DNA from: Gemmatimonadaceae bacterium
Lineage (GTDB): Bacteria > Gemmatimonadota > Gemmatimonadetes > Gemmatimonadales > Gemmatimonadaceae
Assembly (NCBI GenBank): GCA_020853635.1
Contig: JADYYN010000181.1
Coordinates: 1-48,746 of the forward strand
DNA: 48,746 nucleotides
Direction of reading: 5' to 3'
Positions 41,796 to 48,746 of this stretch are shown piece by piece. The translations under genes were made by a program, and so were the position numbers. Each line of letters starts with the position of its first letter. The stretch's first letter is position 1. The notes under the pieces are model-generated. The model was not told the origin of the DNA and did no database searches. It worked only from the letters and a program-made list of their open reading frames with translations.

Positions 41796-44099
41796 ATGGC
41801 CGACCCACTCGCTCCCGTTCTCATCGCCCGCGTCGCCGCCGAGCTTTCGCTCGCGCCCGCGCAGGTCCAACGCACCCTCGCGCTGTTCGACGAAGGTGCC
41901 ACGCTCCCGTTCATCGCTCGCTACCGCAAGGAAGTCACCGGTGGCCTCGACGAGGTGCAGCTCCGCGACGTCCGCGAGCGTGCGGAGTACCTGAAGGAGC
42001 TCGAGGACCGCCGCGCGGCGATTCTCAAGAGTGTGGAGGAGCAGGGCAAGCTCGACGATGTGCTCAAGGCCGCGATACTCAAGGCCGACACCAAGCAGGT
42101 ACTCGAGGACCTGTATCTCCCGTTCAAGCCCAAGCGGCGGACGCGGGCGATGATCGCGCGCGAGCGGGGGCTCGGGCCGCTCGCGGAGGCGCTCTGGTCG
42201 GGATCCGTGGACGACGCAGCCGCGATGTCGGCAGCGGCGGGTTACGTGCTCGCCGGCCTGGACGGCAAGGAGAGCGAGGTGCCCAGCCCCGAGGCCGCGC
42301 TGCAAGGCGCGCGCGACATCCTCGCCGAGCAGTTGAGCGAGGACGCGGCGGTGCGTGGGTGGGTGCGTGAGGTCACGCGCGCGAAGGGCGTGGTGACGAG
42401 CCAGGTGGTGGCGGAGAAGCGCCGCGACGACTCCAAGTTCAAGGACTACTTCGAGTATCGTGAGCCGCTGGGGACCATCCCGTCGCATCGCATGCTCGCC
42501 ATCCGTCGCGGCGAAGCCGAGGGCGAGTTGTTGTGGCGCGTGGAAGCGCCGGTGGATGAGATCACGGCGCGACTGACGCGCGAGACCGTGGGTGATCGCA
42601 AGGCGGTGCAGCAGCTCGGGCTGGTGGCGCAGGACTGCTACAAGCGCCTGCTTGCGCTGGCGATCGAAGGAGAACTGCGGCTCGAACTCAAGACACGTGC
42701 GGACGATGAGGCGATCACCATCTTCGGCCGTAACCTCGAGCAGTTGCTGCTCGCGTCACCGGCAGGCGAGAAGCGGGTGGTGGGTCTCGACCCCGGCTTC
42801 CGCACCGGTGTGAAGGTCGCGGTGGTGAGTCAGACCGGTGCGCTGGTGCATACCGATACGCTGTACCTGCATCAGGAGGATCGCTTCGCCGGCGCTATCC
42901 GTGCGCTGGTGGCGCGGTTCGAGCCGGAGCTGATCGCGATCGGCAACGGTACGGCGAGTCGCGAGACGGAAACGATGACCAAGGCCGCCCTCCGCGAGCT
43001 CGATACACCGCGTCCGCAGGTCGTGGTAGTGAACGAAGCCGGCGCCTCGGTCTACTCGGCGAGTGACATGGCGCGGGCGGAGTTCCCGGAGCTTGATGTG
43101 TCGCTGCGCGGTGCGGTGTCGATTGCGCGCCGTCTGCAGGATCCGCTGGCGGAGTTGGTGAAGATCGACCCTAAGAGCATCGGCGTGGGGCAGTATCAGC
43201 ACGACGTGAACCAGACGCGGCTCAAGCAGCGACTGGATGACACGGTGATGAGCTGCGTGAACCGTGTGGGTGTTGAAGTGAACACCGCCTCGGCAGCGCT
43301 CTTGGGTTACGTGGCGGGCATCGGGCCGTTGTTGGCGCAGTCGATCGTCTCGCTGCGCGACAAGGAGGGCGGGCTCAAGAGCCGCGACGCACTGAAGGCC
43401 GTGCCGCGCTTGGGCGCGAAGGCGTTCGAACAGGCGGCGGGCTTCCTGCGGGTGCGTGGTGGCGCGCATCCGCTTGACGCGAGCGCGGTGCACCCCGAGC
43501 GCTACGCGCTGGTGGAGCGCATGGCGGCCGACCTCGGCGCGGAAGTGCGTGCGTTGGTGGGGAACGAGAGTCTTGTTGAGAGCATCGCGCTGGAGCGCTA
43601 CGTGAGCGGCGATGTGGGCATGCCGACGCTGCGCGACATCGTGAGTGAACTCAAGAAGCCGGGGCGCGATCCGCGTGCGGCATTCGAGCCGCCTGCGTTC
43701 CGCGACGACATCACCAAGCCGAGTGACTTGGCGACGGGCATGGTGCTCGAGGGTGTGGTGACCAACATCGTCGCGTTCGGTGCGTTCGTGGACATCGGGG
43801 TGCACCAGGATGGGCTGGTGCACGTGAGTCAGTTGGCGGATCGGTACGTGCGCGACGCGAACGAGGTGGTGAAGGTGGGGCAGCGCGTGCAGGTGACGGT
43901 GCAGAGTGTGGATCTGCCGCGGAATCGGATTGCGTTGACGATGAAGAAGGAGGGCGGGGCGGGGGGCGCGGGTGGGAAGCCTGTGCGGACGGATGCGAAG
44001 GCGGGGGTGAAGCCTGTGGGGAAGGGTGTGGTGAACAAGGCGCCGGCGTTCGTGCCGCAGAAGGGGGCGGTGGCGCCGAATGGGATGCGGTTCAAGTAG
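41796..44099 (+). CDS. tex: Transcription accessory protein Tex
   Basis: A 767-aa RNA-binding protein homologous to Tex/Spt6 core. The N-terminus reads IARVAAELSLAPAQVQRTLA, followed by ATLPFIARYRKEVTGGLDEV. The YqgF-like RNase H-fold domain begins VVGLDPGFRTGVKVAVVSQT. HhH motifs (AALLGYVAGIGPLLAQSIVS and LKAVPRLGAKAFEQAAGFLR) follow. The S1 domain spans about residues 648-717 (GMVLEGVVTNIVAFGAFVDI). The C-terminal tail is basic and Gly-rich. Start ATG 41796 lies directly below a hairpin and lacks a clear ribosome binding site. Identification is certain. Confidence 0.96.
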   Translation: MADPLAPVLIARVAAELSLAPAQVQRTLALFDEGATLPFIARYRKEVTGGLDEVQLRDVRERAEYLKELEDRRAAILKSVEEQGKLDDVLKAAILKADTKQVLEDLYLPFKPKRRTRAMIARERGLGPLAEALWSGSVDDAAAMSAAAGYVLAGLDGKESEVPSPEAALQGARDILAEQLSEDAAVRGWVREVTRAKGVVTSQVVAEKRRDDSKFKDYFEYREPLGTIPSHRMLAIRRGEAEGELLWRVEAPVDEITARLTRETVGDRKAVQQLGLVAQDCYKRLLALAIEGELRLELKTRADDEAITIFGRNLEQLLLASPAGEKRVVGLDPGFRTGVKVAVVSQTGALVHTDTLYLHQEDRFAGAIRALVARFEPELIAIGNGTASRETETMTKAALRELDTPRPQVVVVNEAGASVYSASDMARAEFPELDVSLRGAVSIARRLQDPLAELVKIDPKSIGVGQYQHDVNQTRLKQRLDDTVMSCVNRVGVEVNTASAALLGYVAGIGPLLAQSIVSLRDKEGGLKSRDALKAVPRLGAKAFEQAAGFLRVRGGAHPLDASAVHPERYALVERMAADLGAEVRALVGNESLVESIALERYVSGDVGMPTLRDIVSELKKPGRDPRAAFEPPAFRDDITKPSDLATGMVLEGVVTNIVAFGAFVDIGVHQDGLVHVSQLADRYVRDANEVVKVGQRVQVTVQSVDLPRNRIALTMKKEGGAGGAGGKPVRTDAKAGVKPVGKGVVNKAPAFVPQKGAVAPNGMRFK

Positions 44100-44111
44100 T
44101 ATATTCTCGGT

Positions 44112-44300
44112 ATGCGCGACACGAGCGATGACGCCCAAGCCGTTCAGATCGACGCGTTCCGCCGCATGAGTCCGGCCGAGCGCGTGGCGTCAGCGTTCGA
44201 GGCGAGTGAGTGGTTGATGTCGGTTGCGCGGGTGCGGACTGCGCCCGCGGTTGATGTGCGTGCGGTATTAAAGCCAAAGGACGGAACGTGCGCGGAGTGA
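44112..44300 (+). CDS. Small hypothetical protein (62 aa)
   Basis: Encodes QIDAFRRMSPAERVASAFEA and SEWLMSVARVR, then a variable tail. The RxMSPAERxxxAxxxSE pattern resembles small proteins often found beside toxin-antitoxin-like or nucleotidyltransferase genes. I cannot name a family with certainty. The hexamer TATATT (44100-44105) begins one base after the tex stop and ends 6 nt before the ATG, so it has its own likely leaderless promoter. It converges on the small gene at 44322-44504. Confidence 0.6.
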   Translation: MRDTSDDAQAVQIDAFRRMSPAERVASAFEASEWLMSVARVRTAPAVDVRAVLKPKDGTCAE

Positions 44301-44321
44301 ACGCGTAGACGTTCGAGCCGG

Positions 44322-44504
44322 TCACGGCGATGGTCGCTCCGCGACGCGTATTGCGCGCGCGAGTAGCTCGCCGAACTCGACGAGTTCGGCATTCATGCGA
44401 AGACGCTCATCGATCGTGCGACGCAGGTTCTCACGCAGCAGGCTGCGATCGACATCGCGCTTGTAAAGCTCGATGACGGCGTCCGGAGTGTTGTCTGGAC
44501 TCAT
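44322..44504 (-). CDS. Small conserved hypothetical protein (60 aa)
   Basis: Encodes PDAVIELYKRDVDRSLLREN, then RRTIDERLRMNAELVEFGEL. This helical pattern (AVIELYK.DVDR.LLRENLR.T..ERL) recurs in many bacteria next to nucleotidyltransferase-like partners, and such proteins may be antitoxin-like. No partner gene is adjacent here. Start ATG 44504 lies in a TATGAGT half-site that is repeated as a palindrome 27-40 bases upstream, a possible autoregulatory operator. The function is unknown. Confidence 0.7.
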   Translation of the reverse strand: MSPDNTPDAVIELYKRDVDRSLLRENLRRTIDERLRMNAELVEFGELLARAIRVAERPSP

Positions 44505-44544
44505 AGGGCTGACGGGTGGGTGCCGCCCACTATGAGTACTCATA
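44498..44544. promoter_or_regulatory. Triple TATGAGT operator-like region
   Basis: A 14-bp perfect palindrome TATGAGTACTCATA (44531-44544) and a further half-site ACTCATA (44499-44505) that contains the start codon of the small gene. GTGGG-TGCCG-CCCAC lies between them and can form a small hairpin. The remaining gap to 44698 shows nothing else I can identify. Confidence 0.5.
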
Positions 44545-44698
44545 CCGAGGCAACTCCGCCAACAACGCACTGAGGGGGAAACTGGCGCCCAATTGTGCGC
44601 CGATGCCAAAACCGCCCGGCGAAGCTGTCTGGGTATCTCGTTGTGCGGACACGAGCTGCAGAAGGCACATCACAGGCACGGAGGATGCCAAGAAGAAC

Positions 44699-46711
44699 CT
44701 ACCCCCGCACCGCCTTCACCACCGCAGCAGCCGTGATCCCATACTCCTCATACAACTTCTGATACGGCGCACTCGCACCGAACGTCTCGATCCCGATCAC
44801 GACTCCGTCGAGCCCCACCCAACGCTGCCACGACATCGGGTGCGCAGCCTCCACCGCCACACGCTTCACACCCGTCGGCAACACAGAGTCACGATACGCC
44901 GCATCCTGCGCCGCGAACACTTCCATGGAGATCACCGACACCACCCGCGTCGCCGTCCCCGCCGCCGCGAGCTCGGCCTGCGCCTTGAGCGCGATCTCCA
45001 CTTCCGAGCCGCTCGCCATGATCACAGCCTTGAGCGCAGCACCCGCCGGCGCATCCTTCAGCACATACGCACCCTTGTGCGCGCCGCTCACTGCCCCATG
45101 CGTCGTACGATCGATCAACGGCAGCTTCTGCCTAGTCAACACGATCGCGCTCGGCCCCGTGCGATAGCTCAGCGCCATGCGCCACGCTTCCGTCGTCTCA
45201 GCCGCATCAGCGGGGCGCAGTACAAGCAGCCCCGGAATGCATCGCAACGTAGAGAGATGCTCCACCGGCTGGTGCGTCGGGCCGTCCTCGCCGAGTCCGA
45301 TGGAATCGTGTGTGAACACATAGATCACCTGCTGCTTCATCAACGCCGCGAGGCGGATGGCAGGCCGCATGTAGTCGGCGAACACGAGGAAGGTGCCACC
45401 GTACGGAATCACGCCGCCGTGCAGCGCCATGCCGTTCATGATGGAGCCCATGCCGTGCTCACGGATGCCGAAGCGGAAGTTGCGGCCGCTGCGCTTGGTG
45501 GCGGAGAAGAGGTCGGCGCCCTTCACATCCGTGAGGTTGGACCCCGTGAGGTCCGCCGAGCCACCGATCAACTCCGGCAACACGTTCGCCAGGCCGTTGA
45601 TCACCACACCACTCGCCGCGCGGCTCGCGACGTTGCCGTTGCTGGCGTCGAACTGCGTGAGCGACTTCTCCCAACCCGCCGGGAGATCGCCGTGCCAACG
45701 ACGTCCGAGCTCCTTCGCGTCGTTCGGATGCGCCTTGGTGAACTCCGCGAACTTCTTCATCCACTCGGCCTGCAGCGCCACTCCGCGCGCCTTGGCCTCG
45801 CGCCAGTGTGCCAGCGCCGTGTCCGGCACGAAGAACGGTTCGGTGCTCGGAAATCCGTACGCCTGCTTGGTGAGCAGGATCTCGTCCTTGCCGAGCGCTT
45901 CGCCGTGTGCCTTGGCGGTGTCGGCGCGGTTGGGTGAGCCGTAGCCGATGATGGTCTTGGTGCAGACGAGTGTGGGCCGCTGCGTGTCGGCCTTGGCCTC
46001 GGCGATCACGCGATCGATCGCGGCCTGGTCGTTCACGTCGGCGAGGTGCAGCACCTGCCAGCCGTAGCTCTCGAAGCGCTTCGCGACATCGTCGCTCGAA
46101 CTGAGCGACACGCGGCCGTCGATGGTGATGTTGTTGTCGTCCCAGAACCCGATGAGCTTGCCGAGCTTCTGGTGGCCCGCGAACGACGCGGCTTCGTGCG
46201 AGATGCCTTCCATGAGGCAACCGTCGCCGGCGATGAACCACGTGTAGTGGTCGATCACATTGTGGCCATCGCGATTGAACAACGACGCGAGGTGCGCTTC
46301 GGCGACCGCCATGCCGACCGCGTTCGCAACGCCCTGACCGAGCGGGCCGGTGGTGGTCTCCACACCTGCGGTGTGTCCGACTTCAGGATGTCCGGGTGTC
46401 TTGCTGCCCCACTGCCGGAAGTTCTTGATCTCGTCGAGCGAGAGGTCGTAGCCGCTCAAGAACAGTGTGGAGTAGAGCAGCATCGATGCGTGGCCCACCG
46501 AGAGCACGAAGCGATCGCGGTCCTTCCACTGCGGATCGGCGGGATTGTGCTTGAGGTGGCGCGTGTAGAGCGCGTAGGCGAGCGGCGCGAGGGCCATCGG
46601 TGTGCCGGGATGTCCCGACTCGGCCTTCTGCACGGCGTCCATCGACAACGTACGGACAGTATCGATCGCGAGCTTCTGCAGCTCGGGCGAAACTGGGGCG
46701 ACAGCGGTCAC
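44699..46711 (-). CDS. tkt: Transketolase
   Basis: Thiamine-diphosphate enzyme of the pentose phosphate pathway, transferring a two-carbon ketol unit. The 670 aa from GTG 46711 match the family length. The N-terminal PP domain has [20 protein letters not shown] and [20 protein letters not shown]. The ThDP motif is [19 protein letters not shown], with the metal ligand N in [11 protein letters not shown]. The Pyr domain has [19 protein letters not shown] with the catalytic Glu, and [29 protein letters not shown]-like [20 protein letters not shown] closes it. GTG 46756 would add 15 residues; neither start has a strong ribosome binding site. Confidence 0.96.
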   Translation of the reverse strand: MTAVAPVSPELQKLAIDTVRTLSMDAVQKAESGHPGTPMALAPLAYALYTRHLKHNPADPQWKDRDRFVLSVGHASMLLYSTLFLSGYDLSLDEIKNFRQWGSKTPGHPEVGHTAGVETTTGPLGQGVANAVGMAVAEAHLASLFNRDGHNVIDHYTWFIAGDGCLMEGISHEAASFAGHQKLGKLIGFWDDNNITIDGRVSLSSSDDVAKRFESYGWQVLHLADVNDQAAIDRVIAEAKADTQRPTLVCTKTIIGYGSPNRADTAKAHGEALGKDEILLTKQAYGFPSTEPFFVPDTALAHWREAKARGVALQAEWMKKFAEFTKAHPNDAKELGRRWHGDLPAGWEKSLTQFDASNGNVASRAASGVVINGLANVLPELIGGSADLTGSNLTDVKGADLFSATKRSGRNFRFGIREHGMGSIMNGMALHGGVIPYGGTFLVFADYMRPAIRLAALMKQQVIYVFTHDSIGLGEDGPTHQPVEHLSTLRCIPGLLVLRPADAAETTEAWRMALSYRTGPSAIVLTRQKLPLIDRTTHGAVSGAHKGAYVLKDAPAGAALKAVIMASGSEVEIALKAQAELAAAGTATRVVSVISMEVFAAQDAAYRDSVLPTGVKRVAVEAAHPMSWQRWVGLDGVVIGIETFGASAPYQKLYEEYGITAAAVVKAVRG

Positions 46712-46803
46712 TTGTAGTGCTCCGGCGGATGATCGCCCGCGTGGCGTCGCGGGCACGGAGGACGCGCATTCTTTGCAGCAGGGGGCTGCGTCCCGCCGGA
46801 AAG

Positions 46804-48746
46804 TTAGCCGGGTCGGCGTCGCGACGCGATGCGTTCGGCGCCGATGGTTGCGAGGACCATGATGGTCTCCTGCGGGTTCACGCCGAGCGCGGTGGGGAGG
46901 AGCGAGCCGTCGGCCACAAAAACCCCGGGTGCGCCATAGACCTCACCGTGCGGGTCGGTGCCGGCAGTCTGCCGGTCGGAGCCGAGCCGGCAGGTGCCGT
47001 TCACATGGGCGGAGAACAGGGCGATATCGTTGGCGCGGAAGGGGCGTCCGCGGAGCGCGTCGATGTCGGCGGGGGAGCGCAGGGTGACGCAGCGCTTGTG
47101 GCCGGAGAGGACTTCACGGGCGCCAGCGGCGAAGTGCAACCGCGCTGCGGCCACGAGCCCCTGCTCCATGTGCCGCGCGTCCGCGGGGTTGAGTGCGTAG
47201 CGGATGGACGTGGTCCCGTTCCGGCGCAGTCGCACCTCGCCGTCTGAGTGGTCCTGCTGCGCGCCATCGCGGGTGAGGACGATGAGTGTGCCGATGTTGG
47301 GGAATCGGCGCATCACGTCGCGGTGCGTGGCGCCGACGCCGGGTGCGGCGACGGCGGCGAGTCCCGGATGCAGTGGCGGGCACTCGATCCACGCGCCGTA
47401 GCCGGCGCGGTCCTGGCGCAGGTACTCGTCGCAGAGCGTGCTGAGCGGGATGCCGCTCGAGCCGACCATCTCGCGGTCGTAGATGCCGAAGAGACCGGTG
47501 GTGGGATGCAGACGGAGGAATCGCCCGGTGCCGCCGCCGCCCATCTGTGAGCGCTGCAGCAGCACCGGCGTCTCTACCGCACCACCGGCGACTACGACGA
47601 TCGGCGCTTCTGCGGTGAGGGTGCGCACCGCGCCCGATGTGCGCGCGGTGTGCGTGAACGTCACCCGCTTCTTGGGGAAGGAGCCACCGCGTTCGATCAC
47701 CTCTATACGAAGTGCGCGCGCGTCGGGCAGCAGTCGCGCGCCCGCGGCCTGTGCGCGCGGGAGATACGTCTGCAGTCCGCCCTGTTTGGCACCGGTGCGG
47801 CAGCCGTAGCCGCAGAAGCCCGTGCGCACGCAGTCCTTGGCGTTGATCGCCGCCGCGCGTGCCGACCAGCCGAGTTGGCGCGCGCCGTCGAGGACGATGC
47901 GGTTGTTGGGCGAGTGGGCGTCGTCGGGCACGACGCGCGAATGCACCTCGTCCTCGATGCGCGCGAAGTAGGGCGCGAGATCCGCGGCACGCATGCCTTC
48001 GGCGCCGTGCCGTGTGGCCCATTCGTCGAGCACCCAGTCGGGCGTGCGCAGCATCACCATCCAGTTCACGGTGGTGCCGCCACCGACACCCACACCTTGC
48101 ACGAACGAAACACTGAGGTCGTCGGTGGTGCGCTGTCCGCCTTCGGCGTAGAGTGCGTCGAACATGCGGCCTTCGTCTTCGGTGAAGTCGGCGCCGCTGC
48201 GGAGTGCGCCGGCTTCGAGGATGAGCACGTCCATGCCGGCTTCGGCGAGTCGCGCGGCGGCGACGGCACCGCCGGCGCCGGTGCCGATGCCGATGGCGTC
48301 GGCGGTGAGGGTGTCGGCGTCGCGGACCGCAGCGGTTGCGCGCGGTTCAAGCGTGAGTGCTGAGAGCGCAGCCGCGCGCGGCGGCTGCCGATGCGCGGCG
48401 TCGGGCAGCGAGGCGCGCAGCACGGGCTCGGCGTCGCTCGGCGAGCCGGGCAGTGCGCCCTCCCACGGTACCGCCGGACCTCGCGCGTGGTACGGCCCGT
48501 GGTACCCGATCTCCTTCTGCGCCTCGGGCGTCGTGTACTCGGTGAGGAGAATCGTCTTGCGGACGGCCTGCACCAGCAGCCGGGCGAGTGCCACCTGCGA
48601 CTCGGCGAGGCGGGTAAGCACACGGACCTGCTGCTCCGCCGAGAGCTGCACGAACGGTTTGGGCGGCAGGCCGGCGAACAGCGAGGCCAGCCGCGAACCG
48701 ACCAGTGCGACGGCGGCGCTCAGCTCGCGGCGCTTGTGCGGAGCGA
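46804..48746 (-). CDS. GMC-family oxidoreductase with N-terminal helical domain, truncated at window edge
   Basis: FAD-dependent oxidoreductase of the glucose-methanol-choline family; 647 codons are inside the window and the start lies beyond the right edge. The frame stays open to the last base. The FAD-binding motif [20 protein letters not shown] is followed by [28 protein letters not shown] and [15 protein letters not shown] are typical of GMC proteins. The C-terminus [20 protein letters not shown] with [20 protein letters not shown] is the GMC_oxred_C signature. About 140 residues precede the FAD domain ([20 protein letters not shown] region), as in long-chain alcohol oxidase-like enzymes. 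Substrate is unknown; an alcohol or sterol is possible. Confidence 0.92.
   Translation of the reverse strand, partial: APHKRRELSAAVALVGSRLASLFAGLPPKPFVQLSAEQQVRVLTRLAESQVALARLLVQAVRKTILLTEYTTPEAQKEIGYHGPYHARGPAVPWEGALPGSPSDAEPVLRASLPDAAHRQPPRAAALSALTLEPRATAAVRDADTLTADAIGIGTGAGGAVAAARLAEAGMDVLILEAGALRSGADFTEDEGRMFDALYAEGGQRTTDDLSVSFVQGVGVGGGTTVNWMVMLRTPDWVLDEWATRHGAEGMRAADLAPYFARIEDEVHSRVVPDDAHSPNNRIVLDGARQLGWSARAAAINAKDCVRTGFCGYGCRTGAKQGGLQTYLPRAQAAGARLLPDARALRIEVIERGGSFPKKRVTFTHTARTSGAVRTLTAEAPIVVVAGGAVETPVLLQRSQMGGGGTGRFLRLHPTTGLFGIYDREMVGSSGIPLSTLCDEYLRQDRAGYGAWIECPPLHPGLAAVAAPGVGATHRDVMRRFPNIGTLIVLTRDGAQQDHSDGEVRLRRNGTTSIRYALNPADARHMEQGLVAAARLHFAAGAREVLSGHKRCVTLRSPADIDALRGRPFRANDIALFSAHVNGTCRLGSDRQTAGTDPHGEVYGAPGVFVADGSLLPTALGVNPQETIMVLATIGAERIASRRRPG

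Noticed and set aside
42756-44138. 460-codon open frame antisense to tex
   Set aside because: His/Arg-rich low-complexity product with no recognisable motif; a shadow of tex.

Overview
The window is one contiguous piece of GC-rich bacterial chromosome around the replication origin. The order dnaN - oriC - dnaA (leftward) and rpmH - rnpA - yidD - yidC - mnmE (rightward) is the classic origin-proximal arrangement. GC-rich codon use, many exported M16 peptidases, Tat-exported TldD, TonB-free outer-membrane barrels (so a Gram-negative envelope) and the general gene repertoire suggest a Gemmatimonadota-like organism. That assignment is inference from gene content only. Both window ends cut a gene: dnaN on the left, a GMC oxidoreductase on the right. 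No gene-free stretch exceeds 300 bases, and I see no IS element, prophage or CRISPR array.

Layout. 1-6.0 kb: origin region, ribosomal protein L34, RNase P protein, membrane insertase and tRNA-modification GTPase. 6.1-10.8 kb: a Zn-protease-like protein, uracil phosphoribosyltransferase, a small DUF4177-like protein, a beta-CASP RNase, a TetR regulator and a DUF218 protein. 10.8-14.0 kb: an active/inactive M16 peptidase pair and a Nudix hydrolase, ending in a UUCG terminator. 14.2-21.4 kb: an ECF sigma factor behind a sigma-54-like promoter, a small ZAS-like protein, holA, a SPOR protein, mutS and cystathionine beta-synthase. 21.4-24.3 kb: ddl, a cysteine-free QueE-like protein, a rhomboid protease and a divergent queF. 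24.4-28.2 kb (leftward): pheA and a second, exported M16 pair. 28.4 kb: tRNA-Phe. 28.6-31.5 kb: beta-alanine aminotransferase facing a (methyl)malonate-semialdehyde dehydrogenase. 31.5-38.5 kb (leftward): tldD - tldE - zinc peptidase - ATP-grasp ligase - outer-membrane barrel - VKOR. 38.7-41.7 kb: an XRE/nucleotidyltransferase toxin-antitoxin pair, a second copy of the barrel and OmpW. 41.8-48.7 kb: tex, two tiny convergent genes, transketolase and the GMC oxidoreductase.

Most operons are translationally coupled by ATGA or GTGA overlaps. A second recurrent style is a TAnnnT (-10) hexamer only 5-10 nt before the start codon, which suggests leaderless mRNAs. The most interesting items are: (1) the Tat-exported TldD with a signal-less TldE, a zinc peptidase and a D-Ala-D-Ala-ligase-like enzyme in one operon, which looks like a peptide ligation/trimming system of the envelope; (2) a QueE-like protein with no cysteine at all, two genes upstream of a QueF with an insertion and a His-to-Tyr change; (3) the XRE/NTase pair with a perfect palindrome between its -35 and -10; (4) a Bacillus-type origin element with DnaA-trios, plus a dnaA promoter carrying DnaA boxes.
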